A DNA stretch of 64,000 bases, from the NCBI GenBank assembly GCA_009192285.1, contig WBVU01000004.1:3742001-3806000 (forward strand), given 5' to 3'. This document shows positions 11,970-23,924 of this stretch, piece by piece. This stretch comes from Morchella semilibera (taxonomy: Eukaryota; Ascomycota; Pezizomycetes; Pezizales; Morchellaceae). Within the stretch, counting starts at the first letter, position 1. Each line of letters opens with the position of its first letter. A program made the position numbers and the translations under genes. Under the pieces are notes generated by a model. That model had not been told where the DNA came from, searched no databases, and saw only the letters and a program-made list of their open reading frames with translations.

Positions 11970-13455
11970 TCCCGTAGAGCTGCAGCTGCAGTAGAGTAGA
12001 TACTTTATGAGACAATTTTTTTTTCCTTTTTTTTTTTTTTCGCCTAAGTATATCTGCGGCTGTGCAAACTATTTAGCAACAATGCCCCCTGACGTATGTC
12101 CCTGCACGTGTTTTTAAGCTATATATATTTACTGAACTACAATATGTAGGAGATCTAGCTCGAGAGGAATCGTCATGGACATAGATGCCATTAGAAAAAA
12201 ACCCTCATCTATATACACCGTCTCGGTGCCTGCCAACACATACCTGCCGGTGGGGCTGAAGTGAGCACATCGCTTCCTCCAAAAGCTTGTCTGCTATGGT
12301 TACCGTGGGGTTGGTAGGGTACATACATACGTGCTTTACGCCATTGGCCCCAAAAGTGCACTTTTTGTGTCTAGAAAACTGTAGAGTACGTATGCGCCTA
12401 AGTACTGGTGTGGTCGGAACTATCGAAAATCCAAACGGCTCTGCCGCAGTGTACTTACCGGTTCTATCCTTGCGACAGCAGTAGGTATTGGGTGGATGAA
12501 TACATGTAGGTATGTTCGGGGAGGGAGGGGATGTAGTTTGGGACGAGGACATGAATGGACTTACCACACATGTGCTGGATCTGATACATTCGTTCATACG
12601 ATACATACACACCCGTAGCTTCTACTTTGTTTATTTACTTGTGTTGGTTTACGGTCGACTTTGGATCGGTGGGCGTACAGGTAGTAAGTGCAGGGATTTT
12701 GACTAGGTATCGGGATGATGTGCCTAGTCTATGTACTTTGTGCCGATACGCCAATGCAATGCTTGTGTTTGCCAATGCTCGCCTCTATGCACAGTGCTGG
12801 CGTTTACAAAAAGAGGACCCTGGACAAGGTATAGCATACTCACCACCACCACCACCGCCGCTTATAGACCCCGGACATTTTAGTTTACACATAGTACAAT
12901 CCTTACATGAATATCCGTAACGCAATTCTATAAATGCCAGCATAAGGGGCTGAAACCTCAAAACAAGCTTTAGCCAACACGTTCGTAACCCTATCACCTA
13001 CTTCTCACTCACGGTTACTCTCGACTACTATCCCTCAACACGCCCACGTGGGAATCTGTAATACTGGTATATACGATTTTTCAAACACTAAAAGCAAGTG
13101 AATAGGGCTGAGTCGCATTGTTTGAATCAATTACAAGCAGGGAAGGAAGCAGGGAAGGGAAAAGAGAAGAGGAGCGGTACAGCAGTGTAGCCCAGATAAG
13201 ATTAGTGGAGTTTCAGGACAGCAAAAGTTGCGTTGTGGTTGTGCATCCGAAAGCTTAGCTTAGCGCATATATAAGTCCACCAACTTTCTCCCCTCCGGTA
13301 AACCCCACTCCACTCCATCAACATCACAGAAAAAAATTCGCTGTTCGCCCCCTCACGGTACCAAATCTCTTTGTGGGATTCCTTCTGTGAAAGTTCCCCT
13401 AACGAATTAAACGGATTTAAAGCTAGACGGCGCTAGGCACTGAAAAGCTAGAATC

Positions 13456-15475
13456 ATGCTGCCTCCATTAAGTCAAGAGTACGTTTCCTATCAAATTAAT
13501 CTCAGCCATCACAGAAATAACTAAAAAAATGAAAAATCTAGAGGTATCATTCGCATGAGAGAGTCGCAGCTCCTCTACTGGATTGCCGATCCCTTTAGCA
13601 AGCATGATCACTCTGGACACCCTGCTGAGGGACCGGACTATGCTCCAACCCCAAAGCATGAAGATTTCCAAAACGCTACTAGGTCTGAAGCTCAGGAAAG
13701 CCTTGAAGAACATATTGAAGTCGAGGAGGCTACCCCAATTGAGCTTTTCTATGATCTTTTTTTTGTGGCCAACTTGACTACGGTCACAGGCGTCCAGTAT
13801 ATTACTGAATGGAGGAGTATGTTTTCCCGCTCTTCTACCATCGTATAATGCTAACTGTAGGATAGATTTATCATCGTACATGCTGTTCTTCATCATTCTT
13901 TGGTTTACCTGGGTGCACGTTACTTTCCTAGATGTCCGCTTCTCTGTTGACTCAGTCTATGAGCGTGTCTGCAAAGCCATGCATTTTGCCGTTATGGCTG
14001 CCTTCTCATCTGTCTCTACCGACTGGGACCCTTTTAGTCCCGACGACACAGAGAGTGTAAGGGCTCTGAGGGTGATGACACTGACCTTGATGTTCTCGAG
14101 AGTCCTAATTGGGATCCAATACCTCGTGGTCATGTGGTATGGGCGTCACAGGAAGAACGCGGTGCTACCGGTTGGAATTCATGCGGGCGTGATGTTCAGT
14201 TCAGCTGCCGTGTACTTGGGAGTAAGTTGTCTTCTTACTTTGTGACGATTTTGACGAACGCTAACAGTGAGCTACGCAGATGTATTGGGGCTTTGAGGCG
14301 GCCGCCAGGAAGAAGACGTACCTGGGTTGGTATGTGATGGCCACGTTTGAGATTGTGGCATTGATTGCAACATCCAGCATTTGGAAGACTATGAGTTTCA
14401 AAAAGACACATTTGGTGGAGCGTATGGGGCTGTTGACACTCATTATCCTCGGGGAGGGTATCATTGTCATGCTGAAGGCCATCAACGCCGTCGTTAGAGG
14501 GTTTGGATGGACAAAATCGACCTTTGGAGTTGTGTCTGCTGCAATCTGTGTCATTGTGAGTTTTTAACTTCCACAGCTATTACTTTTAGCTTATCGTGGC
14601 TAATCAACACCTAGTATCTCTTCTGGATGTTCTACTTCGACTACACCCCCCGCAACATCCACTATGGTACTATCCGACAACAAATCTGGGCCATGCTGCA
14701 CTTCCCCTTCCATCTTTCCCTCGTTCTTGTCGTTGAGGGTATGCGCCAACTTACAACAATGCAGTCCTTCAACCTACTTGCATCCACAATTGGCAGTAGT
14801 GTGACTACACTGGAGCAAAACGGCGCCGAGGCTGCCGTCCCCGAAATCTTCCGCGAGACTTTCGAAATTCTCTATGAAGACGGTAGCTCCAAGTCGGTTC
14901 TGAAGTACTACTCAAAGATCCAGTCCATGATCGAGGCCCTGGAAACAACGCCCAGACCCTCTGTCAAATACGAGTCATACCTCCATGATCTTCTCTTTGC
15001 CATGTACACGGGTCTCGGCGAGTACTATGGTATCAAGGCGCCGGCCGAGACGGATAGTACTTTGCAGTTGGTCGCGATATTGAAGGTCTTTGATCTCGTG
15101 TTCCAGTACTTTTTTATCGCTTTGGGTGTTGTGTTCCTTCTATATGGAGTGTTTGCGATCATCGTCAGGAGACACATGGATATCTTTGACTACGTCTCCA
15201 TCGGCTTGAGGTTCATAGCGAGCGTGGCATTCTTCTCCATGCTGGGACTGTACTTCCACCCCATCAACAGCGATAGCTACATCAATTTCATGTGGGGCGG
15301 GCCATGGCCAATCCCCACAGTCTGCTTCATCATGATCTTTGGTAAGTCACGCAAATATTCCCTCATTTTCTACAACACATTACTAACCCGCTCTCCACCC
15401 GCAGTCCTGATTGTCGATAAAACCATGGCGTACCTCGCCCTCAAGCGTATCCGCGCTCGCACAAAACTGAACTAG
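13456..15475 (+). CDS. low temperature requirement A (LtrA) family membrane protein
   Basis: Six exons (13456-13478, 13542-13816, 13866-14221, 14280-14555, 14615-15341, 15405-15475) give 575 residues. The family signature ATPIELFYDLFFVANL is at about 71-86, and the ERMGLLTLIILGEG motif is at 265-278. Many hydrophobic helices mark a polytopic membrane protein. LtrA proteins are named for a Listeria cold-growth gene; their transport role is unproven. The acceptor of the second intron was set at 13865 rather than 13860, because 13860 gives an immediate stop and 13865 gives the conserved NLSSYMLFFIILWFTW. The last intron (15342-15404) is 63 bp with no stop, so retention would add 21 residues. Exon 1 is only 23 nt and is less certain; an ATG at 13555 is the alternative start. 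Confidence 0.87.
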
Positions 15476-16375
15476 ATTCCTCGGTTCCCTTTTTCTTTTC
15501 TTCTTTCTCTACCTCAAAATAGTTTTTTTTTTCTTTTTTTCATTTTTCTTCGGTAATGACTTCATGTACAATACTCTTTCAACGAAACGGAATCTTACGA
15601 ATTTTCTCTCTCCCCCCCCCCCCTGCCTTCTAGAAAGTCACATGTATTCTAAACACGCCTCTTTCTGCCTCTACATTACCATATGGTTCCACGCGGCGAT
15701 ACAGTAATGCCACACCACATATCCTACCCAACCCGACCCGATGGATGTAAGCACGCACACTGAGTGAGTGAGCGAGTGACAGAGTGAGTGATAATAAGCC
15801 CACAGAGCACCACCCCACCAACCAACCAGCCAACCACTGGTCATCCGCCCACCCGCCAGCACCCGGTATTACATACGTACCACGTGCCAAACATACATGT
15901 ACATAGCCACACACTAGACTAGACTAGCGATCATGTATTCTCACTCGCAGAAGTAAAAGTAAAAGTAGAAGTAAAAAAAGAAAGAAAGAAAAACCACATC
16001 TAGCAAAAGAGCCCAGAACATTACGTTACATGCGCAAGAAAGAAAGGATCTAGTCAGTACAGTAGCTATAGCTAGAGCCAGGAGCTAGACAGCAGACCGC
16101 CAGCATCACCATTAAAGCTTCACCGAACCAAACAAAACCCAATAATGTAATGTAATGCAATGCACTGAAACCGAGTAGAAGAACAAGACAGGAATGAGGT
16201 GCAAATTTTCCCGGTCCACTTTACGGATATCTATCTATCTACCCTTTCTCTCTCCCTCCCCCGCCAGCTCTGGCGCAATACAGACAAAAACGAGACAAAA
16301 CGAGACAAAGCAAAAGAGCAAAAGAAACAGACAGCAACAGAATACAGCATACAAGAGAGGAAAAAAGGAAACCAC
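15476..16375. other. convergent 3' intergenic region
   Basis: Lies between the LtrA-family and Tcp11 gene ends. It holds pyrimidine runs (15481-15545, C-run near 15611), GTGA/GAGT tandem runs at about 15761-15795, a TACATGTA octamer (15894) and an 18-bp motif copy (15931-15948). No gene was seen. Confidence 0.5.
15931..15948 (+). repeat. 18-bp dispersed motif copy
   Basis: Reads TCATGTATTCTCACTCGC; fits TCAY-N6-TCACTCG exactly. Confidence 0.5.
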
Positions 16376-19185
16376 CTACTCCCTCAAAATGGCATCATAC
16401 CACTCCCTATACACATCCCTATTACACCCGCCGCACGCCACAACCCCATCCACCAACCCCGCAACCTCGGGCAGCCACTCCGCCATCCCAAAGCCCGCCA
16501 ACGTCTCCCCGCCTCCCGTCGCGAGTGCAACCCTCTCCCTGCTCCCCTCGGCCCCCAACCGCACCTCCACGAACCCCCTCAGCCGGGCCTTGACAACGCG
16601 CACCACGGGGTCCTGGTCCCCGCGCTCGACAATGCGGCCCACGGCGCCGCCCACGTGCGTCAGCACGCCCCTGGGCGTCGCCGTCGTCTCCTCCAGGAAG
16701 GCCACGATGCCCGTGGCGAGCTCGCGCTCGGCGGGCAGCGCCGAAACTCGTTCCTTGAGCGCCTTCCAGGCACTGCGCACATCGCGCCGCAGCAGGTTCT
16801 TGGTCGTGATTGTGACGGCCGCGCCCAGTACCGTGGCCCTGAACGCCGCGCGGAACCCGTTCAGCCGGTCAATGTCGAGGTGGAGCGCCTCGGGCGCCGT
16901 AGCGGCCGTCAGCGGCGCGGTGTCCAGCGTCGCAAACAGGTCCGTAAAGGCGTGGTTGTAAATCTGGAGCGGCGTTGGGCGGGATCCGCCCTCGGTGGCA
17001 GTGGCAGCGGCGGCGAGCTTTGCGGCCTTGGCGCTGCGCAGCCATGACGTTGTGCGCGTGAGCGTTGTTCGGCCGGTGGCTAGGTCGGCGGCGAAAAGGC
17101 GGCGCTCGTAAGCGGAAGACTCGGGGATGACGTATTGGGCGGACATGAGAAGGAGGAAATTGGCGTGGTCTAGCTGGAGGAGCTCGAGGACATCAAAGAG
17201 GCGCTGGAGGCGCTCAATGTAGTCCCCCGTGTGGGCGACGAGCGCCTGGACGTCGGCGTCGCGGGCCGGCGAGCAGATCTTTGGCAGCAGGTCGAGGACA
17301 AAGGCGAAGAAGCGGTCGTGGTCGTATGAGCCTGCGCGGCACTGCTGCGCGATGAGGTCAATGTCGATCGCGTCGGTGATGAGGCGGTGGAGGGACCCGG
17401 CGGGGTCGAGAAGATGCAGGAGCTTGGTCTTGACCGAGAGCGCCATGGACGGGATCCACTTTGCGAGCTCTCCGCGGGCAATGTCGGCGCGCATTAGGTC
17501 CCAGAAGGCGCGTTTGGCCTCGCGCTCGACCAGCTGCTCGAGCGGCGGCTTGGTCCGCTGCGTCAGCTTAAAGTCCCTGTTGAGGGCGAGCTCGTGCACG
17601 ATCTGGCGGTTGCTGAGGGCGCCGGTGGTGGAGAACTGGGAGAAGGCGTCATGAGCGGGTTCGGTGCCGGCGTCGGCGGTAACTGCAGTGGGCGGAACAG
17701 CTATGGGAACCGCAGCCTGGTCGGTGGTGGGGGATGCAGGAGTATTAATGGCGACCGTCGAGTCTGCCGTAACGGCGGCCGAGACAGTATTGCTCTCCGA
17801 CGAGCTTGGAGTCTCCCTTGGCCTCGTATCGCCCTTCTCCTTCTTTGGCAGCCGGGTCCTCCGGGCCTCCTTGACGGCCTGTCTGATGAGGCCTCTCGTC
17901 TTTTCACCTGCGAGTCGGCGGATGCGCACAAGCAGGATCAGCTGGTTCTCCCTGATGCCCTCCTTGAAGTCGGCCGCGACGTGCTCTTCGGTGTCGTCCT
18001 TGACCTTTTGCCAGATCAGGTCCAGCTCGGCGTACTGCGCGACCATTGTGTTGATGAGGATCTCCGAGTCACGGGCCTTCCAGGATGTGAACGCCGTGCT
18101 GAACGACTCCCAGGTCTCGGCCAGATGCTTTGCCGGCGGGAATGTCGGCGCCGACAAGAACGACTCGAAGGCGATCAGTAGATCCTTTGATTTTGTGATC
18201 AACGCCTATCATAATAGCTCCGAGTCAGTACCCATGATGCACCACCACACCGGAGCTCCAACAAACATACCTTTTCGTTCTCGCCGTCGTTGCTCAAGAC
18301 CTCCGCCGGGTGGCCCAGAATCAGGTACGCACTCAGAAAGGTCCTGCAGGCCACCTCGACGTCGACGTCGACCTCTCCAGCCTCCGCAGAGCTGCTCCCC
18401 AACAGCCCACACAGCTTCAACAACCTTTCCGTCGCCTTCTGGACCCCTTCCTCCTGGAACCTCCTGGATATCTCCTCGAATCCGGCATCCCTCACGCTCT
18501 CGATCGTGAGCCCCAGCTCCACAAACCTCTTGACCACCTCCTTCCTCCCATATCCCCTCCAGGCCCTCTGAATGCGCCTCGCCGCCTCCGCCCTCACCTC
18601 CTCCACACACTTTTTCTTCTTCTCGACCGCCTCCTCATCGCTGCACCCGTCAGCTCTCCCCCCAATAACACCACTACTACTCCCCCTATCCCTCCTCTTG
18701 CCCCTCCTCTCCCTCAACACCTCCATGCGTCTCCTCTCCGCCTCCAGCATCCTCACCTCAACCCCCGACCTCAACTCCCTGGCCTCCAGCTCCCTCCGGG
18801 CCCTCGTCTCCCCGGCCAGACGCTTCGCCTTTGCAACCTCATTCGCGCAGCTCCCGGCAATCTTTGCGAGGATGGCGTTGCGGCTGTCCTGGGCCTGCGA
18901 GAGGGATGCCTGCAGCGCCAGGAGCCTCTCGCCGACGGCCTCGTGGCTGTGGGCACGGGCACGGCGCACCTGCTCGACGTGCTGGGCGCGCTGGCGCAGG
19001 AGCGACTTTCGGGAGTCGAGAAGGAGCTGGCGGCGCGTGGTGGCGAGGGTGGAGGCCGTCAGAGGGGTGGTGCAGGGGGAGTGGGTGCCTTGGCGACGGC
19101 GTTTGCGTGAGAAGCGGGCTTCGAGGTGGGGGGGTGGGTTCCAGGCTGGTGGGGGGCCGGGGGTGCCGTCCTGGTTGTGGAGCAT
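16376..19185 (-). CDS. Tcp11/Sok1-family protein with IQ motif
   Basis: Two exons (19185-18271 and 18205-16376) joined across a 65-bp GT-AG intron give 914 residues. Splicing joins TFLSAYLILGHPAEVLS(N) to the ALITKSKDLLIAFE block. This junction is characteristic of the T-complex-protein-11 family, which includes yeast Sok1, a high-copy suppressor of protein kinase A loss. Residues ~60-190 are a highly basic coiled coil. An IQ calmodulin-binding motif (RRIQRAWRGYGRKEVVKRF) is at ~203-221. The Tcp11 domain fills most of the rest. A Ser/Thr/Ala/Pro-rich insert follows PKKEKGDTRP. The gene is markedly GC-rich compared with the surrounding DNA. It is convergent with the LtrA-family gene and divergent from the coiled-coil gene at 20355. 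A role in cAMP/PKA signalling is inferred. Confidence 0.87.
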
Positions 19186-20354
19186 AGTTTCTGGTGTGGG
19201 TTATGTATGGGGGTTGGATGAGATGGGTGAGATGGATGAGATGAGATGAGGTCTAGATCTAAAGATGAGTATATCCTCGGTATTCACAGTAGTGGAACGT
19301 ATTGCGTGATGCAGCAGTGATGATGATGTGATGATGATGTCTGGTGTATGCAGAAGGGGAGCGAGGGAGAGGGAGAGGAAGAGGAAGAGGAAGAAGGGGA
19401 GGAGTGGAAGGTACAAGTAGAGAGGGAGAGAGGCTGCCCCAGTGATCCACTCTCTCTAGCTCCTTGTCACCAATAAAACGAACATGGCAATTAATAGATT
19501 ACATACTTACATAGGTATCAGATGAATGAACGAATGGCCTCAGATCACAGCCATGAGACGGGGGGGGTGAGTTACCAGGTATCAAGTGAGTTACCAGGTA
19601 TCAAGTGAGTTACCAGGTATCATGTAGAGTAGCTGCTATGATAGCCATCGGCATCATGAAACAGACGACAGGCACCCACAGGGCCAATTGTGACACGTGC
19701 TGTTTGAGTGATCTGTCTGCCTGTCGAGATGTGGAGAGAGAGTGAGAGAGAGTGTGAGAGAGAAGGAGAGAAGGAGAGAGAGAGAGAGATGGGATGAGAG
19801 AGATGAGATGGATGAGATGGATAACAGGTAGATATGTAGATACAAGTATATACTCGCTCTCTCTATACTCTAGATCTACTCCTCTGTGTCTCTACCTTCC
19901 ATCCACTACATCCTTCCATGCAACCGTTGTCTCTCTCGCCTGCCGTGGCTGACACAAAACACAAGAGAGACAGAACGAGGCAGGGGTGCGTGTGCCTGCT
20001 GTCGGTGCTCTACCTGTGTGTATGTACATACATGTACTTGTGTGCTCTAAGTTACTGTGTGTGCATGTGTGTAAGTATCTACTTGTATGTAACTGTACCG
20101 TGTGTGTGTCTCTCTCTCATGTGGGCAGTGTGGGGCAATACTGAAACAGAGCCTTTTTGTTTCCTGTTCACAACATGACATGACATATGCAAACATGTGA
20201 GAGAGAGACTCTCAAAGTCAAGTATCTACTTACAAGTACATACATCCAGAGTCCCTAGGGATATACACACATACAAAGCATCGTCACTTCACCTCCACCC
20301 ACAAACCCAACCCCATCCCACCCCCACCCCACAACAACAGCAACAACAACAACA
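19186..20354. promoter_or_regulatory. divergent promoter region with microsatellites
   Basis: This 1.2 kb separates two divergent genes, so it should contain both promoters. It is packed with simple sequence: (GAGATG)-type runs at 19227-19250, a 19-bp tandem repeat (19567-19623), a long GA tract (19733-19800) and CT/GT-rich segments (19855-20125). A CAACAA run directly precedes the ATG at 20355. No specific factor site was recognised. Confidence 0.5.
19567..19623 (+). repeat. 19-bp tandem repeat, three copies
   Basis: The unit GTGAGTTACCAGGTATCAA is repeated three times head to tail. The third copy ends with an A-to-T change. Confidence 0.85.
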
Positions 20355-20884
20355 ATGGACGCCGACAACCTCAGCGCCCAAGCCCGCGCCGCCATCGACA
20401 CCCTAACCCAGCAGCTCCGACACCTCGAGTACCCCCCCCCCTCCCCCCCTCCACACCACACCCCACTAACCAACCCCCGCACAGACACCAACAAACAGCA
20501 CTCCTAACCTCACTACACCTAACCAGCAGCACGCTCTCCACGCTCCCCAGCTACACCGCCATCGCCCCCACCCTCGCCCAGATCCCGCACTACGAGACCA
20601 AGCTGCAGCGCCTCAAGGCCGCGATGGCCCAGCAGCAGCGCGACGTGGCCGAGCTCAAGCGCCGCGCGCTCGACGCCGGCGCCCGCCGCAGGGCCAACCT
20701 GTGCAGGATCGAGGAGCGCCGCAGGGGCGAGCGCGAGAGGGACAGAACGGTCCTTCGGGCCAGGGTCCAGCAGGAGGAGGCCGCCGAGGGCGCGGAGACC
20801 AAGGAGCCCGAGTGGGAGAGGGAGGGCGCCGCGGCCAGGACCGTCAAGAGGAAGAAGAAGGTCAGGGTGGCCGAGATTGTGTGA
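20355..20884 (+). CDS. small coiled-coil protein, possibly snapin/BLOC-1-like
   Basis: Two exons (20355-20428 and 20485-20884) around a 56-bp C-rich intron give 157 residues. The start MDADNLSAQARAAIDTL leads into a continuous amphipathic helix. The block HYETKLQRLKAAMAQQQRDVAELKRRA is followed by a very basic Arg-rich stretch and a C-terminal KRKKKVRV. The layout, with a helix containing a central aromatic-basic YxxKLxxxK segment, resembles snapin, a subunit of the BLOC-1 endosomal complex. That match is from memory of the family and is weak. It could be another short coiled-coil subunit. Base composition is GC-rich, like the neighbouring Tcp11 gene. Confidence 0.6.
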
Positions 20885-21149
20885 TCTCGTGCTGGCTGGG
20901 GGGGGTTCGGGCTCGTTTTTTTTTTTTTTTTTTTTTTATATTATTATTATTTTTGTGGCTCTTTCTCCTCTCCGCCCGCATGTGTAACTCCCAGTCGCTG
21001 CTCTGACGTCAATATAACCGTCTGTGCAAAAAACGGCCTTCACGTATCCACACTCCCCACACACAACATAAAAACCCATACAACCATCCCGAAATACACT
21101 CCTCTAGCCAGCCCGTGCGTGGGTGTTAATATCAAGCCCGGGCCAAAGT

Positions 21150-21167
21150 GCGAGTGATATCCCATGA
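21150..21167 (-). repeat. 18-bp dispersed motif copy
   Basis: Reads TCATGGGATATCACTCGC on the minus strand, one of the best matches to the consensus. Confidence 0.6.
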
Positions 21168-21834
21168 ACCAGCATCAAACCCTTACACGCGGTTAGGTGA
21201 AGCCCGCAAACTAGCACGTTCCCAATGTACAGAGAGCTACTTGTAAGTAAGACTTTCAACTAGTGGTATATTTCGTGGTTGGTTTAATTACTACTATAGC
21301 TATAGCTGCCATGACAATGATCATGGTGGTGGCCGCTAGCTTATCCATGCGGACTCGACACGCGAAAAGAAAAAGAAAGTAATTGCTACCGTATAATGGT
21401 CTATAACTAAAAGGATTATTCCCCACGGCCGCGCATGTTAATGGCCCTAGTTTAACATGGCCAGCTACCTAGGCTGGTTACATAAACACCCGCAACACGT
21501 CCCAGCCCACAATCCGTCTATTACAGCCGTGTGTATACAGCAACCACTACCCCAAATAATAATAACAAAATTGGTAACGAGGATAACTTCTTGCCCCCAG
21601 TACTGTATTAGCTAGTCGGGCGCTGGTTAGACTTATTTATGTGTACCAGTTCATAGCACGGAAGAATTTAAACAAAGACTGCTGGGGTCGTAGGACAGCG
21701 AGGTAAGAAGGAGTCTTTATGTACTAGCCTGGTTGGAGGGGGGTGGTTTAAGAGTCGCACATGTAGAACTGACCGCAAAAGCGGGTTTTTGCTTGTTGGC
21801 CCAGCAGCTAGCTGTGCTAAGGCTGCACTTGTAA

Positions 21835-21852
21835 TCACAGGATATCACTCAC
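21835..21852 (+). repeat. 18-bp dispersed motif copy (imperfect)
   Basis: Reads TCACAGGATATCACTCAC; differs only at the CG step. Confidence 0.5.
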
Positions 21853-22103
21853 TTTCTCGGCCTGGATATATGTATGTATATGGCCCCATTTATAACGACA
21901 CATTTGGGTCAAGACTTTGTCTCTCAGCTTGTAGCGAAATTCAGCTTGAGACAAAATTCAGTTGTAAATGCAAAGATAATTTGGAGTCAGTTTCACGGCC
22001 CTAATCTATTTTCGCCCGAACCAAATTCCAAACATCACACACGGCCCGACATCCAACCCCTACCATACTGCCCGAGCCCATATACGATCGCTGGCATCAC
22101 GCA

Positions 22104-22676
22104 CTACATAAAGTCCTCGTCAGTAAACGGAGCCTCACCCTTCATCTCCGCCTCCAATCTTTCCTTAGCCTTATCCGAGACCAGCAAGATCCATTCCGCC
22201 ACCAGCACTCCCTGCTCGTCCTTTCTCGCACCACCTGTCTGCTTGTCAGCCCTCCGCGAGTCATCCCTAACACTCACCACCACGCCCCTACAGAACGGGC
22301 AAGGGAAGGAAATTGGCCATGGGTCGTGGGGCTTGCTCGGCTGGTTCCTCATGGAATTCCATAGCCGCTTTGTGCAGCTGGTGCAAGCGCGGTGCCCGCA
22401 TACCACGAACAGAACTGAGTTCTCGCGGCGGTTGCAAATGCTGCAGAGGAGGTTCTCGGGGACGTCGCTGTCCGACTCCCCGGACCCGGATGAAGGAGGA
22501 GTGATAGGAGGTAGTTCGTTGATGCCGGGAGTATACGAAAGGAGCTCATCTAGAAAATTTCCACCAATAGGGTTAGTCACGGCTGGTGGGCTGGAGCTTG
22601 ATGGGTTGTTCTGGGCGGGCTGTTCTGTATTTCTAGTCCCACTGCCGCTGCCGCTTGCGTTCGTGTTGTTATCCAT
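22104..22676 (-). CDS. small RING-finger protein (copy 2)
   Basis: Single-exon protein of 190 residues and paralogue of the gene at 5751. The C3HC4 ligands are Cys78, Cys81, Cys93, His95, Cys98, Cys101, Cys126 and Cys129. Ligand spacing is identical through the first six ligands and shorter before the seventh. The shared segments RREN, VCGHRAC, SCTKRLWNS and PISFPCPFC make common descent clear. The flanks are diverged but keep the same style: a Ser/Asn-rich N-terminus and a charged C-terminus ending GEAPFTDEDFM. The function is probably ubiquitin transfer, by family. The antisense frame at 21874-22683 is a shadow of this gene. Confidence 0.8.
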   Translation of the reverse strand: MDNNTNASGSGSGTRNTEQPAQNNPSSSSPPAVTNPIGGNFLDELLSYTPGINELPPITPPSSGSGESDSDVPENLLCSICNRRENSVLFVVCGHRACTSCTKRLWNSMRNQPSKPHDPWPISFPCPFCRGVVVSVRDDSRRADKQTGGARKDEQGVLVAEWILLVSDKAKERLEAEMKGEAPFTDEDFM

Positions 22677-23742
22677 CTTTTGAGAAGCTGTAGCTGTTTT
22701 TGTGTATCTTTGGTGTAATGGGGTTTATAACGCGAGTTAAAGTCTAATACTTTTAACGCACTCAAAATGATTGTTATAGAGTTGGGGAATTAATTCTTTT
22801 ATATATAGTCGTTTATTGAATTTCAAGAAGCCAAAACCTCTGCATGAATTGCGCATACCGACTTGTATCCATGAATATAATATGCAGGATCATGAATGCC
22901 GTAATGTGGGTAGTCAAGTTGAATTCCAAGATCAAGGTTGAGCTTGCTCCTCGAAATGAGCTTGGCCTTACTTCCAAGCAGAGGGCGCGACAGAAGAGCC
23001 CTGGGGTTTTCGCACCCACTAACTTTAAGTTAAAGACTTTCAGAGATCTGCAGATCGACTTGACTCTAAAATTGTCGAATACTGCTGGAATAGCCCTTGG
23101 GAATCGCTTACATCTCAAAGTGGGGATTTAAGAAAGCCCAATTCTATTTAGGTAGTCTCCCTATCCAAATCTGGTCATTAGAGATCTGCTCAAAGGGGAT
23201 ACATACTTTGCTACCAAGGCCCCGCCAAAGTACATCACAGTGGCTGATCTCCCCACGGGGGGGGGGGGGGGGTATTAGGGTCCCTCCAGCGCAGAGTGGT
23301 TTAGCCCCGTAGGCAAACTAGTAACGATAAATTGTGTAGCTATACCCTCCGAGGGGTGGCGAGCCAGAGGGACTTCTGGCGCTGATACATGAGAATATAG
23401 GAAGTAGAACTTCCGGTAGCAGACGGGGCCTTTAGTTGGGGAATTCGTGTTTATATGGGGAAAGAGGGAAGACCATGATGAGAGCAAGGCCGATGTGTTG
23501 GTGAGGAAGAATCCAAGGTACGTGTAGCTCGGTACTGCAAGTACGCCGCAGCATAGCTTGTCTGGTCATATTGTTATCCTTAAGCTGTCGGAACTTGTAT
23601 GGAGGGTCGATTATTTGATAAGGGGGATAATAGGATCTTTTAGCAGCTTTTGCTTTTTTCTGGAGAGTCGAGTTGTATGTATATATATGTAATTAAATTA
23701 GTTATAGGCTACATGTAGGTAAAAGAAAAAAGGGCTTGCTGG

Positions 23743-23760
23743 TCACAGAAAATCACTCGC
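23743..23760 (+). repeat. 18-bp dispersed motif copy
   Basis: Reads TCACAGAAAATCACTCGC; fits TCAY-N6-TCACTCG. It lies 60 bp left of a hairpin element. Confidence 0.5.
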
Positions 23761-23819
23761 GCGCCTAGAATCTTCGTTGCTTCCGGGGCGCAACTTATGT
23801 GTCTGGACTATATTCTCGG

Positions 23820-23924
23820 TACTAGGTGTAGCGAAAAGTGATCAGAATCTGATAAGAGAATTTACACGTATCCACCGCAACATTCACTTATCAGATTCTG
23901 ATCACTTACCCTCAACACCTGGTA
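23820..23924. repeat. 105-bp hairpin element
   Basis: A perfect 21-bp inner stem (23836-23856 against 23887-23907, core AGTGATCAGAATCTGATAAG) extends outward with mismatches to TACYAGGTGT at both ends. The loop is 30 bp. It is not related in sequence to the hairpin at 8601. Confidence 0.75.

Larger units (their letters stand above)
8261..13455. other. gene-poor region, 5.2 kb
   Basis: No open frame here has a recognisable domain or splices into a longer one. The region is dense in TACATGTA octamers: 8597, 8752, 8836, 9098, 9112, 9505, 10283, 10905 and 12501. It holds a 108-bp hairpin (8601-8708) and one 18-bp motif copy (11952-11969). A (C)n/(CCCCAA)-like patch occurs at 9633-9655 and poly-T at 12017-12040. 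The last 150 bp should contain the LtrA-family promoter. Confidence 0.55.
20885..22103. other. intergenic, 1.2 kb
   Basis: Lies between two converging gene ends. It contains a long poly-T (about 20918-20938) directly after the stop codon at 20882-20884, and two copies of the 18-bp motif: 21150-21167 (minus) and 21835-21852 (plus, with CA in place of CG). No gene was seen. Confidence 0.5.

Noticed and set aside
15750-15800. GAGTGA tandem run as a CRISPR-like or motif array
   Set aside because: Short microsatellite with no spacers and the wrong spacing for the 18-bp motif.
16194-17047. Two long open frames antisense to the Tcp11 gene
   Set aside because: They overlap a conserved coding exon and exist because of its GC-rich codon use; no domain is visible in either frame.
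21874-22683. 269-residue frame antisense to RING copy 2
   Set aside because: Shadow of the C3HC4 coding frame on the opposite strand.
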